DNA from: JBBDIP01 sp050260675
GTDB lineage: Bacteria > Bacillota > Sulfobacillia > Fermentithermobacillales > Fermentithermobacillaceae
Length of the DNA: 64,000 nt
Assembly (NCBI GenBank): GCA_050260675.1
Contig: JBLNCN010000005.1
Coordinates: 930,001-994,000, forward strand
Direction of reading: 5' to 3'
Shown here: piece after piece, positions 1 through 8,884 of the stretch
How the letters are laid out: each line of letters opens with the position of its first letter
How positions within the stretch are numbered: the stretch's first letter is position 1
Program-made: the position numbers and the translations under genes
Notes under the pieces: model-generated
The model's database searches: none
What the model was told of the DNA's origin: nothing
Seen by the model: only the letters and a program-made list of their open reading frames with translations

Positions 1-2
1 GG

Positions 3-1124
3 TCCGGCGGAAAGCCCACCCCCAAACCTGGGGCCGGCAACTGGTCCGGTCATTGGGCCCTGGCATCTATTGCGGCGGTGCTCCTTGGAACCTCCCTGCT
101 AGGCTCTGAGATAGCAGTCCCCGCGCTGGTCGCAACAGCCTGTCTCGCTCTGTTCGTCCTCATTGACCGTCCAGACCGGTTCCCCAAGCCGGTGACCCTG
201 ATCGTCAGGCTTCTTGGAGCAGCGGCTGCCCTCTTACCCGCGGTCTGGGCAGGTTCTCCCCTTGTTAGGGACGCGGCCCGCGTGTACGCCATCTCCGCGG
301 CGCGAATAGGAGTGGAGGCCGTCGCCTTCACGGTATCCCTTGCGGCCTTCATCGCTTGCGTGGTCTCTGCGTTCCGGCTCCCCGAGCCAGTCCCTGGCCG
401 CAGCATGTTGATGGTCACGTTGGCAGAGATACTCATCCTGGCGGTGTTCGTCGCGGTCGGCATCATGATACCCAGAAAGAGCGCGCAAACCCTCCCCGCT
501 CGAGCGCTGCTCGAAGAGTCCGTCGGGAGCGACTCCAGGGTGAACTTGTACGTTACGCGTCCGGTTGGCACTATCCAACTGCTAGCAACCGGGGAGGAAG
601 CGGCAGTACCAGGATTGCCCGCGAGCATCGTCAACCGGGGATTCAGCGAGCTCATGAGACTCCCTGCAACCCCGGCAGCCGATTGGGCCGAAATCGTCCA
701 TCACCAATCGCCCCCCGAGAAGGGCGACAAGGAGCACCGGTCAACCGGTGAGGTGCTGGCTACGTTTCGAGAAAGGCCCGCATACTACCGTTTGACGTTT
801 CAGGATGTGCCTTTGACCAGGAGCAGCCCCACGCCGTTCCGGCTGGAGAACGCAGGAGAAGTGATCGGGCTGGAGGCGCCTCCCGCGGCTGTCGAGGTAA
901 CCGGATCGCGACCCGGCTACTCCATTACCGTCACATGGTGGATGCCGGTCCATCTCACGCTGGCCAAGAACTACAGCGTCCTGGTCGTGCCATCTTCGTC
1001 ACGAGTCGAGGTAGTGGGGCGAGCAGTGTACCTGGACAGGTCCTACATCGGCCTTACCCCGTCGGCGCCCTCCACGCAGTTCGTGCAGGTCACAGCAGTG
1101 AGCGGCGCTAGAGGCTACAATTGA
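3..1124 (+). CDS. Membrane protein of unknown function, 5' end outside the window
   Basis: The reading frame is open to the left edge, so the true start is probably upstream; the first internal GTG is at 78. The visible protein begins with four hydrophobic segments (about the first 150 residues) and continues as a soluble domain of roughly 200 residues, presumably outside the membrane, ending near 1124. I recognise no catalytic motif or named family. It converges on the ABC exporter genes with only 42 bases between stops. Function is unknown; a membrane-anchored extracytoplasmic domain is an inference from hydropathy only. Confidence 0.6.
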   Translation, partial: SGGKPTPKPGAGNWSGHWALASIAAVLLGTSLLGSEIAVPALVATACLALFVLIDRPDRFPKPVTLIVRLLGAAAALLPAVWAGSPLVRDAARVYAISAARIGVEAVAFTVSLAAFIACVVSAFRLPEPVPGRSMLMVTLAEILILAVFVAVGIMIPRKSAQTLPARALLEESVGSDSRVNLYVTRPVGTIQLLATGEEAAVPGLPASIVNRGFSELMRLPATPAADWAEIVHHQSPPEKGDKEHRSTGEVLATFRERPAYYRLTFQDVPLTRSSPTPFRLENAGEVIGLEAPPAAVEVTGSRPGYSITVTWWMPVHLTLAKNYSVLVVPSSSRVEVVGRAVYLDRSYIGLTPSAPSTQFVQVTAVSGARGYN

Positions 1125-1166
1125 CCCCGGCGCCGCCCACAGTGATTCGCTCCAGAAGGCCTTACT

Positions 1167-3068
1167 CTACTCCGCCCCGCCCGTAGCCGGCTTGGGACGC
1201 AGTCCCCGCGCCCTGGCGGTTGCATCCTCCATGCTGACCTCGGGCGCTTCTTCCGAATCCGCCGGCTCGCCCGCGAATTGCTTCTCGTACAGGGACTTGT
1301 AGAGGCCGCCCTCTTCGATCAGTTGCTCGTGACTCCCCACTTCCTTGACTAATCCCTTCTCGATAACGTAGATGCGGTCCGCGTTACGGATGGTGGAAAG
1401 CCTGTGAGCGATGACAATTGAGGTGCGCCCCTTGAACAGCTTCTCCAACGCCCTCTGTATCTGCAGTTCCGTGTAAGCATCAACGGATGACGTCGCTTCG
1501 TCCAGGATCAGGATCCGGGGATTGGCCAGGAGCGCCCTGGCGAAAGCCAGCATCTGCCTCTGGCCTACCGAGAGCCTAGACCCCCGCTCCCGTACCTCAG
1601 TATCGTAGCCGTCCGGCTGGCTCATGATGAAATCGTGGGCGCCTACGATCTTGGCTGCCTCCTCCACCTCTTCGTCTGTGGCGTCCAAGCGACCGTACCG
1701 GATGTTCTCCCGGATAGTGCCCGAGAAAATCACTGTATCCTGGAGCACGATGCCCAGGTTCTGCCGGAGGGACTGGATGGTCACGTCGCGGATGTCGTGA
1801 CCGTCCACTTTGACTGACCCGCCCTGGACGTCATAGAACCGGCAGAGGAGGTTTATGACCGAGCTCTTCCCCGCTCCGGTAGGTCCAACCAGCGCGATAG
1901 TCTCGTCGGGCTTTGCCTCGATATTCACATTGTGCAGCACCGGCAAATCGGGATCGTAGCCGAAGGTAACGTCAGTGAACTGGACGTGGCCTTCTATCCG
2001 GCCGAGGTCAACGGCGCCGGGCTTGTCGGAAACGTTTGGCTTGGTATCAAGCACCTCGAAAACCCGTTCCGATGAAACCGCAGCCTGGAGCAGGATATTC
2101 CACACCTCGACCAGGTTCCGAATCGGCCAGAAGAACCTGTTAACGTAGTTGACGAAGGCCGTCACGGTGCCTATGGTCACCGCAGTGTCCATGAGCGACA
2201 TCCGAAGGCCTCCAAAGTAGTAGACAAGCGCGACTCCCGCGGTGCCGATAACGTCCACCAGGGGGAAGAACAGGGCCTGAAGCCTGGCCGCCTCCATCTG
2301 GGCCTGGAAGTTCTGCTGGTTCGTGTCGCTGAACTTGTCGGCGTTCACGTCCTCCCGGTTGAAGGCCTGGGTGATCTTCATCCCCGAGATGGATTCCTGG
2401 AGGTTCGCGGTTATGTCGGCAAGGCGGCGCCTTGTCCTGTGGTAGGCCCGGGTAAGCCTTCCCTGCAGCAGGAACACCGTCAGGAACAGGAACGGAATTG
2501 TCACAAACGTGATGAGGGCCAGGGGACGGTTCATCTTGAGCATCACGTAAACGATGCCAAAGATGGTCACGCAGTCCGATAGCAGCATCAATGTGCCGCC
2601 GGAAATGAGTTGGTTCACTCCCTCAACGTCGTTCACAACCCGGGACATGACGCGGCCCGCCTGGAGACGGTCGTAGAAGTCAAGCCCAAGGTCCTGGAGG
2701 TGCAAGAACACCTTTTTCCGCATCGAGTACAGGATCTGCTGGCCTGTCCAGGACATGACGTATTGCTGGGCAAACCGCAGCCCCGCGATGGACATCTGGA
2801 GGCCGATGTAGAGCGCGACCAGGCGCAGAACCGAGTCTGCCGTCGCTTGCTTTGCTTCCACGGTGTCGAGCACTTGCTTGATCAAAAGGGGACCCTGCAG
2901 CGTCAGAGTGGCCACTCCGATGACGATAGCCATCGCCAGCGTGAGCTGCTTCCAGTATGGCCGCAGGAACTCCTTGGTCCTCCCCAGGTGACTGAAATTC
3001 ACATCTTTCAGGTTGATGTCGTCCGTGTCGAGGTGGACGCCCCCAGGTCCGTGCATGTGGAAGCCCAT
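1167..3068 (-). CDS. ABC exporter half-transporter (permease fused to ATPase), second gene of pair
   Basis: This is a 633-residue type IV ABC half-exporter: a six-helix membrane domain (about residues 35-330) followed by a nucleotide-binding domain. Walker A (GPTGAGKS) is at 395-402, the signature is LSVGQ at 499-503 instead of LSGGQ, and Walker B with the catalytic Glu (ILDEATSSVD) is near 521-530; the switch loop keeps its His (IAHRLST). The N-terminus carries an extra His/Gly-rich segment (MGFHMHGPGG). The start overlaps the stop of the upstream half-transporter by one base (TAATG), so the two are translationally coupled and probably form a heterodimer. Substrate (drug or lipid) cannot be told from sequence. 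Confidence 0.9.
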   Translation of the reverse strand: MGFHMHGPGGVHLDTDDINLKDVNFSHLGRTKEFLRPYWKQLTLAMAIVIGVATLTLQGPLLIKQVLDTVEAKQATADSVLRLVALYIGLQMSIAGLRFAQQYVMSWTGQQILYSMRKKVFLHLQDLGLDFYDRLQAGRVMSRVVNDVEGVNQLISGGTLMLLSDCVTIFGIVYVMLKMNRPLALITFVTIPFLFLTVFLLQGRLTRAYHRTRRRLADITANLQESISGMKITQAFNREDVNADKFSDTNQQNFQAQMEAARLQALFFPLVDVIGTAGVALVYYFGGLRMSLMDTAVTIGTVTAFVNYVNRFFWPIRNLVEVWNILLQAAVSSERVFEVLDTKPNVSDKPGAVDLGRIEGHVQFTDVTFGYDPDLPVLHNVNIEAKPDETIALVGPTGAGKSSVINLLCRFYDVQGGSVKVDGHDIRDVTIQSLRQNLGIVLQDTVIFSGTIRENIRYGRLDATDEEVEEAAKIVGAHDFIMSQPDGYDTEVRERGSRLSVGQRQMLAFARALLANPRILILDEATSSVDAYTELQIQRALEKLFKGRTSIVIAHRLSTIRNADRIYVIEKGLVKEVGSHEQLIEEGGLYKSLYEKQFAGEPADSEEAPEVSMEDATARARGLRPKPATGGAE

Positions 3069-4843
3069 TACCTGTCACCGCCTTCCGTGGTCGCGACTTC
3101 ACGCTGGAATTCGTCTCTCTCCTGGCTTCTGAACTGCAGGTTGTATATGGCTGTGTAGATGCCACCCTGGGCCAGGAGCTCCCTGTGAGTGCCTTCTTCC
3201 ACGATCCGCCCGCGGTCAAGGACTATGATGCGGTCGGCGTTGCGAACGGTTGAGAGCCGCTGGGCGATGATGAAGGAGGTCCTATCCGCCAGAAGCTTGT
3301 TGAAGGCTTCCTGTATCTTGAGCTCGGTCTCAACGTCTACGCTGGACGTAGACTCGTCGAGAAGGAGGATCCTCGCGTCCATCAGGATCGCACGGGCGAT
3401 GGCAACCCTCTGCTTCTGTCCGCCCGACAGGCCCACGCCGCGCTCGCCGATGACCGTGTTGTAGCCGTTAGGCAAGCTCCCGATGAAGTCGTCGATGTGG
3501 GCGGCCTGGGCGGCGCGCCTAATCTCAGCCTCGCTCGCCCCCGGCTTGCCGTAGGCGATGTTGTCGCGTAGCGAGGCCGAGAAGAGGAACGTTTCCTGCG
3601 TCACGACGCCAATTTGCTTGCGGAGACTGTCCAGCTCTACGTCCCTCACGTCCCGCCCGTCTATCAGCACCCGGCCCTTGTTCACGTCGTAGAACCTGGG
3701 GATGAGGTTCACCAGGGTCGACTTACCCGAACCGGTCCCTCCCAGGATGGCGATAGTCTCGCCGGGCTTCACTTTCAGGTTGATGTCGGAGACCACCATG
3801 TTCTTCCCGTCGTAACCGAAACTCACGTCCTCGAAGGTAACGGCACCCTCGATCCTACCGATAGGCTTGGCGCCGGGCTTATTCTGCACGTCCGCTTTGG
3901 TGTCGAGGATCTCGAAGATCCTCTCCCCGGCTGCAGCGGTCCGCTGCGCGCCCGACACCCACATCCCCAGCATTCGCACCTGCCTTAGGAGCTCAAGGAT
4001 GAGCGTGTTGAACGCTATGAGGGTCCCGACGGTCTGATTGCCGCTGAGGACCTCGCGCCCGCCCCAGAGCAGGATTATAGCCATGCTGCTCTCGATGAGC
4101 AGCATCATGAGGGCCTCGTTCGCAGCGGAGGCGCGGACCGTCTCAACGTTCTTGGTGAGGAGGTTTGTGTTGTCCCGCTCAAACTTCTGCATCTCATGGT
4201 CTTTGCGCGCAAAGGCCTTCACTACGCGTTGTCCTGTTATGTTTTCCTGCAGAGTCGCGGTCAGCACTGCAAGGAGCTGCTGCACAGCCCAGAATCTTGG
4301 GCGCACTATGGTCGCGTAGATCTTCACCCGCCAGACAAGGATGGGGACCGGGATCATCGCCATGAGGGTCAGTTTCCAATCAAGGGAAAGCATGAGGACG
4401 AGAGTGGCGAGGAACCGGACCACTGCGCCGGTGATCTGGATCATCTGGTGGGACAGGAACTGCCGGGTCTGCTCCACGTCCTGAGTAACACGGGACATAA
4501 GTTGTCCAGTCTGGGCCTTATCGTAGAAGCTGAACGACAGCTGTTGCAGGTGCTCATAGAGACGGTTCCGGACGTCGTAGATGATCTTTTGCCCGGCCCA
4601 TGCCATACCGTACCTCTGCCCGTAGCCGAGCACGGCACCTAGCAGGCTGGCGCCCGCGATACCCAGGGCGCCCCAAATGAGGGATTCCCACCGGCCGTAA
4701 ACATAAATGACGTCCACGATCCACCGGACTATCATGGGTTGAGTAAGCTGGAGCCCGGTTATTGCAAAGATGAGGACAAGAGTCCCGAGGTACACTTTCC
4801 AGTAAGGTACCGCGAAACCCAAGAGCCTTGTTAGCGTCTTCAA
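3068..4843 (-). CDS. ABC exporter half-transporter (permease fused to ATPase), first gene of pair
   Basis: This 591-residue half-exporter has a membrane domain at about residues 10-300 and an ATPase domain with Walker A GGTGSGKST (368-376), a canonical LSGGQ signature and Walker B LLLDESTSSVD. The switch-loop histidine is replaced by glutamine (IIAQRLST). With the LSVGQ signature of its partner, this puts both deviations in the same composite ATP site, as in asymmetric heterodimeric exporters of the BmrCD/TM287-288 kind. The start is TTG at 4843, supported by GGAGGAGG eight bases upstream. It lies 18 bases after the AbrB-like gene, in one operon. Confidence 0.9.
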   Translation of the reverse strand: MKTLTRLLGFAVPYWKVYLGTLVLIFAITGLQLTQPMIVRWIVDVIYVYGRWESLIWGALGIAGASLLGAVLGYGQRYGMAWAGQKIIYDVRNRLYEHLQQLSFSFYDKAQTGQLMSRVTQDVEQTRQFLSHQMIQITGAVVRFLATLVLMLSLDWKLTLMAMIPVPILVWRVKIYATIVRPRFWAVQQLLAVLTATLQENITGQRVVKAFARKDHEMQKFERDNTNLLTKNVETVRASAANEALMMLLIESSMAIILLWGGREVLSGNQTVGTLIAFNTLILELLRQVRMLGMWVSGAQRTAAAGERIFEILDTKADVQNKPGAKPIGRIEGAVTFEDVSFGYDGKNMVVSDINLKVKPGETIAILGGTGSGKSTLVNLIPRFYDVNKGRVLIDGRDVRDVELDSLRKQIGVVTQETFLFSASLRDNIAYGKPGASEAEIRRAAQAAHIDDFIGSLPNGYNTVIGERGVGLSGGQKQRVAIARAILMDARILLLDESTSSVDVETELKIQEAFNKLLADRTSFIIAQRLSTVRNADRIIVLDRGRIVEEGTHRELLAQGGIYTAIYNLQFRSQERDEFQREVATTEGGDR

Positions 4844-4861
4844 ACGTGAGACCTCCTCCGA

Positions 4862-5113
4862 CTACGCAGAGCCTTCCGGCTTGGACGACTCCTGAACGAT
4901 CCTGCCAAGCTGATCAATTGTCTCGGAAAGCATACGGGTCACCTGTTCCGCCTTAATCACGATGAGCCCGTTGCCGTGATGGCTCATAAACACCATGACC
5001 TTGTCGCCGATCTCCAGGCCGTACTCCTTTCGGGCCTCGGCCGGGATGACGATCTGGCCCCTCTCCCCTACCGTGGTGGCTCCGCAGAACTTGCTCCTCA
5101 GGATATGGCTCAA
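4862..5113 (-). CDS. AbrB/SpoVT-type transcriptional regulator
   Basis: This 83-residue protein has a SpoVT-AbrB swapped-hairpin DNA-binding domain in its N-terminal half (GERGQIVIPAEARKEYGL, then GDKVMVF), followed by a short helical tail that probably dimerises. The start is TTG at 5113 behind a strong site (AAAGGAGG). It is the first gene of an operon with the two ABC half-exporters, so it most likely controls its own operon. A near-consensus sigma-A promoter and a 16-base inverted repeat lie directly upstream. Its effector is unknown; it has no obvious ligand domain. An antitoxin (MazE-like) role is unlikely because there is no toxin partner. Confidence 0.85.
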   Translation of the reverse strand: MSHILRSKFCGATTVGERGQIVIPAEARKEYGLEIGDKVMVFMSHHGNGLIVIKAEQVTRMLSETIDQLGRIVQESSKPEGSA

Positions 5114-5170
5114 GAACCATCCTCCTTTCGCCTGGTGTCATTGGAAAACCTTTCATTACATGCGCGCAAT

Positions 5171-5186
5171 GTATGAAGTATCATAC
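5171..5186. promoter_or_regulatory. Inverted repeat, candidate operator for the AbrB-like regulator
   Basis: GTATGA-AGTA-TCATAC is a perfect 6-base inverted repeat with a 4-base spacer. It sits just downstream of the predicted transcription start of the abrB-ABC operon (about 5193). A repressor bound here would block early elongation or promoter escape. That it is an operator is an inference from position and symmetry. Confidence 0.45.
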
Positions 5187-5199
5187 CTTCGCCTCACGA

Positions 5200-5228
5200 A
5201 TCATAGCACTGGATATTTCAGTTGGCAA
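5200..5228 (-). promoter_or_regulatory. Sigma-A promoter of the abrB-ABC exporter operon
   Basis: Read on the minus strand: -35 TTGCCA (5223-5228), a 17-base spacer, and -10 TATGAT (5200-5205). Both hexamers are 5/6 matches at optimal spacing. The predicted start is near 5193, leaving an 80-base leader to the TTG start at 5113. Confidence 0.7.
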
Positions 5229-5364
5229 GTATATCGTGACACGAAATAACTGAAGGTGCACACCGCGGTCGCGATGTTACCGATATCAACCCGGCGTCAT
5301 GCGGTGACCGTTAGGTTGCGTTAGAATGCGAGAAGGGTGCAGTTGCCTTCCCGACTCAACAAGG

Positions 5365-5389
5365 AAAGGGCTCCGTAACGGAGCCCTTT
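5365..5389 (-). terminator. Stem-loop downstream of iorB
   Basis: This is an 11-base perfect stem (AAAGGGCTCCG / CGGAGCCCTTT) with a TAA loop. It lies 64 bases after the iorB stop on the minus strand. The following T-run is weak (CCTTGTT), so termination may be partial. The rest of the 5114-5452 gap holds only the promoter and operator listed and no gene. Confidence 0.6.
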
Positions 5390-5452
5390 CAACAACATTC
5401 CTAGAACCCCCCGCAAATGGCCTGCTATATAGTTGGCGGCGGCGCCAAAACG

Positions 5453-6049
5453 TTACCTATGCTTCGCCATCCACTCCCTACCGGCACGGAAAGCCGTGAG
5501 GTTCACCTCGACTGTACGCTTGGGCACCAGGCGCGACACCTCGGCTTCCCAAATCTCGAGTGGAGGATCTTCAGCAGCGTCCAGCAGGACTGAGAGCGCT
5601 CCCAGCATAGCTATGTTCGATGTGCGGCTGTTGCCGGCTTGCCGGGCGATCGTGAGCGCGGGAACAAGGTATGCCCTTCCCGCCCTCTGTAGGAACGACT
5701 TCGTCCCAAGCTCCGGATATACCGCATCGCCCATATTCACCGGGACCGGAGATATAGCCTCGTCGCTGGTCAGCACGATTCCGCCGCTACGCAGGCTAGG
5801 CAGCTCCCTGTAAGCCTCCAGGAGCTCCAGACCAAGGATAAGATCGCCCTCGCCTTTCGGGACGACCGGTGAGTAAACTTTCTCTCCGCGTCTCACGTAG
5901 CTGGTTACGGTGCCGCCCCGCTGGGCCATCCCGTGCACCTCGGACGTCTTGACGTCAGCTCCCTGGGCGACGAACACGGATGCCAGCACGGTCGTGGCCA
6001 AAAGGCCTCCCTGGCCTCCCACGGAGGCAATAATAAAGTCCTTCATCAT
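5453..6049 (-). CDS. iorB: Indolepyruvate ferredoxin oxidoreductase, beta subunit
   Basis: This is the gamma-type domain subunit of the 2-oxoacid:ferredoxin oxidoreductase family. With IorA it oxidatively decarboxylates aryl pyruvates (from Trp, Phe, Tyr) to aryl-acetyl-CoA while reducing ferredoxin, in the cytoplasm of anaerobes. The 198-residue protein starts with the family motif (SVGGQGGLLATTVLA) and has the conserved SEVHGMAQRGGTV segment. I place the start at 6049, where ATGATGA overlaps the iorA stop; a longer in-frame extension to 6142 only shadows the iorA C-terminus. It is translationally coupled to iorA. Confidence 0.9.
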   Translation of the reverse strand: MMKDFIIASVGGQGGLLATTVLASVFVAQGADVKTSEVHGMAQRGGTVTSYVRRGEKVYSPVVPKGEGDLILGLELLEAYRELPSLRSGGIVLTSDEAISPVPVNMGDAVYPELGTKSFLQRAGRAYLVPALTIARQAGNSRTSNIAMLGALSVLLDAAEDPPLEIWEAEVSRLVPKRTVEVNLTAFRAGREWMAKHR

Positions 6050-7845
6050 CTGGCCTCGCCTCCTTCCGCGCTCGAGCCTTCCGCAGGCGATTTCAGAGCC
6101 TGCTTGGGACATATCTCGGCGCAGACCCCGCATCCCGTACACAAGAGTGCATTCACACTCGGCTTCTTGCCTCTCCGCTCAAGGGCCGGGCAGCCCGACC
6201 GGAGGCAAAGCCCGCACTCGATGCAGAGGGTCGGATCCAGAGAGGGTGCAGGTTTCCTGTCCCGAGTGATGAGCACGCATGGCGTCCGCACCACCACCAC
6301 AGAAGACGGGCGCTCGAGAGCCTCGCGAACTGCCTTTTCGACGGCAGCCAGGTCATAGGCGCTCACCACCGTCACGTGCTCGCGCCCGCATGCTGCGGCG
6401 ATAGCTTCAATCGAAGCTTTGGGTGCCTCTTCACGTCGGGCGTTGAGACCGGTCCCCGGGTGGCCCTGATGCCCGGTCATGGCGGTGGTTCCGTTGTCCA
6501 GCACCAGAACCGGGGCGTCGACGTCGTTGTAAGTCATGTTCAGGAGCGGCGTTATCCCGGAGTGCATGAAGGTAGAGTCGCCTATCACCGCGACGACCTT
6601 TTCCGCCTTGTCCTCAGGGAGACCGAGCCTCATCCCCTGAGCGTGACCGATGCTCGCCCCCATGCAGGTAGTAGTGTCGAGGGACGACAGGGGCGGAAGA
6701 GCCCCGAGCGTGTAGCAGCCGATGTCGCCCGTCACGGTGAGGTTCAACTTACGAAGGACGTGATAGACGCTCCTGTGGGGACAGCCGGGGCACAACACCG
6801 GTGGCCTGGCAGGCAGGGCAGACGGATCGGGCACCATCTGTCCCTCCGGTGCCGACAGCGTGCCCTGGTTGGGCGCCGCCTCTCCGAGACACCTGGCGAC
6901 CCCCTCCCTGATGATCCCCGGGGACAACTCGCCGATCTCAGGAAACACGTCCTTGCCGTGGACCCAAAGACCCATTGCCCGGATCTCCGTCTCCCAGAAT
7001 GGGTCTAGTTCCTCAGCAACAAAGACCCTTCCAACTCTCTTCACGAATTCCTGGATGAGCCGCCTGGGCAACGGGTACGACATCCCCAGTTTGAGAACCG
7101 AGGCCTCAGGAAATGCCTCCTTCACGTACTGGTAGGAAATGCCTCCGGTGATGAAACCAACGGAGGTATCGCCCCACTCCAGAACGTTCAGCGGCGAGCT
7201 TTCGGCGAACTCCTCCAACGCTCCAATCCGCTGCAACACAAGCGGTTTTCTCCGCTTCGCGTTTCCGGGAAGCATTACGTACTTGGTCGCGTCCTTTTGG
7301 TACGGGATCTGGGGGGGCAGGAGCCGCTCCCCAAGTGAGACGATGGAGCGGGCATGGGATATGCGAGTAGTGGAACGGAGGATTACAGCAGTATCGAATC
7401 GTTCGGAGATCTCGAAGGCCTCGCGAGTGAAGCGGTACGCCTCCTCCGAATCGCCGGGCTCCAGCACCGGCACCTTGCCGAACTTGCCAAACCAGCGATT
7501 GTCCTGCTCGTTCTGGGAAGAGTGCATGCCCGGGTCATCCGCGCTGACTATTACGAGCCCTCCTCGGACTCCCATATAGGATACGGTCATAAGCGGGTCG
7601 CTCGCCACGTTCAGCCCAACCATCTTCATTGTGCAGAGGGCTCGCCGTCCGCTGATGGAAGCGCCGATAGCCACTTCGAGGGCTACCTTTTCGTTGGTGG
7701 ACCACTCCACGTGAATGTCCCTGAAGCGGGCCAAGGACTCGATGATCTCTGTGCTGGGTGTGCCAGGGTACCCCGTCGCGACTGCGCATCCGGCATCGTA
7801 CGCTCCTCGGCCGATGGCTTCATTGCCGTACATTAGCTCCCTCAA
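6046..7845 (-). CDS. iorA: Indolepyruvate ferredoxin oxidoreductase, alpha subunit
   Basis: This 599-residue protein has the full IorA architecture. The pyrimidine-binding domain occupies about 1-200. The linker region carries CPGCPHR (352-358). The thiamine-diphosphate/Mg domain has GDIGCYTLG (373-381), GDS (422-424) and NGTTAMTGHQ (451-460). The C-terminal ferredoxin domain has two 4Fe-4S cysteine sets, C541/C544/C547 with C579 and C569/C572/C575 with C552. It is first in the ior operon and overlaps iorB by the ATGA junction. Role: ferredoxin-linked fermentation of aromatic amino acids, or reverse synthesis of aryl pyruvates. Confidence 0.95.
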   Translation of the reverse strand: MRELMYGNEAIGRGAYDAGCAVATGYPGTPSTEIIESLARFRDIHVEWSTNEKVALEVAIGASISGRRALCTMKMVGLNVASDPLMTVSYMGVRGGLVIVSADDPGMHSSQNEQDNRWFGKFGKVPVLEPGDSEEAYRFTREAFEISERFDTAVILRSTTRISHARSIVSLGERLLPPQIPYQKDATKYVMLPGNAKRRKPLVLQRIGALEEFAESSPLNVLEWGDTSVGFITGGISYQYVKEAFPEASVLKLGMSYPLPRRLIQEFVKRVGRVFVAEELDPFWETEIRAMGLWVHGKDVFPEIGELSPGIIREGVARCLGEAAPNQGTLSAPEGQMVPDPSALPARPPVLCPGCPHRSVYHVLRKLNLTVTGDIGCYTLGALPPLSSLDTTTCMGASIGHAQGMRLGLPEDKAEKVVAVIGDSTFMHSGITPLLNMTYNDVDAPVLVLDNGTTAMTGHQGHPGTGLNARREEAPKASIEAIAAACGREHVTVVSAYDLAAVEKAVREALERPSSVVVVRTPCVLITRDRKPAPSLDPTLCIECGLCLRSGCPALERRGKKPSVNALLCTGCGVCAEICPKQALKSPAEGSSAEGGEAR

Positions 7846-7974
7846 CCGACTTCCTCCTTGGCGTTTTCACTCCCAACTCCACTTGCAGAACACTTCAATG
7901 CGCTGGGGGGCTTGTCCTGCCCCTGCCGCCCGGACCGCGCCTGCGCAGAAAAAGCGTCATAGCGTCGAATGTGT

Positions 7975-8121
7975 ATGGTAGATACAAGGAGGAGGGGAGC
8001 CATCCTGGTATTCAAGTGGCCGAGGGAGACCAGCCGGAGCCCTACCATGGGAATTCACATGCAGGGGATTCCCGATAAGGAAGGGTTTATCAGCAGGGAT
8101 AACGAAGATCCACTCCGGTGA
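7975..8121 (+). CDS. Possible 48-residue leader ORF coupled to sigI
   Basis: An ATG at 7975 opens a 48-codon frame whose stop overlaps the annotated sigI start in a GTGA junction (8118-8121). The sigI GTG has no Shine-Dalgarno sequence of its own, so coupling to this frame would explain how it is translated. A very strong AGGAGGAGGGG purine run lies inside the frame (7987-7997) but has no ATG/GTG/TTG start in this frame at normal distance downstream. The peptide is basic at its N-terminus (MVDTRRRG) and matches nothing I know. A CGAA tetramer at 7966-7969 resembles SigI-type -10 elements. Low confidence that it is a real gene. Confidence 0.3.
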   Translation: MVDTRRRGAILVFKWPRETSRSPTMGIHMQGIPDKEGFISRDNEDPLR

Positions 8122-8873
8122 GTGACCCATTGATTTTCACATATTTTACGTTTCTTTCCGGCCAAACCGTAGAATCCAGGGTGGCGCTAGCTAGAGATGG
8201 CGACGCGCAAGCCAGAGAAGACCTGATACGTGACTATACGCCTTTCATCCTCAAGACCGCTTCGGCAGGGGCCAGGAGGTACCTGGTCCAGGGCAGGGAT
8301 GAGGAAGTAAGCGTAGGGCTGCAGGCCTTCAATGAGGCGATTTCCGCCTACTCGAGCGACAGGCCTGGCTTCCTTGCGTTTGCGGCGACGGTCATCCGGC
8401 GGCGGCTCATCGATTACTACCGCAGAGAGAAGCGGCGCGATGAGGTGCCTTTCTCTGCGCTAGCCGAAGACGAGGGGACGGACGCCGAGTGGCCTGCCAG
8501 CCTGGAAGCCCACAAGGCGTTCATAACGGAGGACTGGTCCCAGGTCTTGGAGCGACGCGACGACATACAGCGGTGGACTGAGGTGTTGGGCTTCTACCGG
8601 CTGACCCTAAAAGATGTCGTGAACTCGGTCCCCAAGCACGCCGACGCTCGAGAACGGGCAATACGCACCGCTTCCCTTGTGGCCGGGGACCCGGAGCTTA
8701 AAAGGAAGTTCATAAAGAATCGGAAGCTTCCCATAGACGACCTCCTGCGGCTCATGCCGGACGAGGTGTCGTCAAGGAAGACGCTCGAAAGACAAAGAGC
8801 TTACATTACTGCAATTGCTGCGGTACTGACATACGATCTATCCAGCCTGAAGGATTATCTGGATCTGGAATAG
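8118..8873 (+). CDS. sigI: RNA polymerase sigma factor SigI
   Basis: This 251-residue protein belongs to the SigI group of sigma-70 factors. It has region 2 (REDLIRDYTPFILKTASAGA, then EEVSVGLQAFNEAISAY and the -10-recognition stretch FAATVIRRRLIDYYRREKR) and a SigI-specific C-terminal domain instead of a classical region 4. In Bacillus SigI responds to heat and cell-wall stress; in cellulolytic clostridia it responds to polysaccharides. It is followed directly by its rsgI-type anti-sigma gene. The start is uncertain: GTG 8118 has no ribosome site but a GTGA coupling to an upstream frame. GTG 8181 lies five bases after a TAGAAT hexamer and exactly where family homology begins. Confidence 0.9.
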   Translation: MSDPLIFTYFTFLSGQTVESRVALARDGDAQAREDLIRDYTPFILKTASAGARRYLVQGRDEEVSVGLQAFNEAISAYSSDRPGFLAFAATVIRRRLIDYYRREKRRDEVPFSALAEDEGTDAEWPASLEAHKAFITEDWSQVLERRDDIQRWTEVLGFYRLTLKDVVNSVPKHADARERAIRTASLVAGDPELKRKFIKNRKLPIDDLLRLMPDEVSSRKTLERQRAYITAIAAVLTYDLSSLKDYLDLE

Positions 8874-8884
8874 AGGTGAGCACG

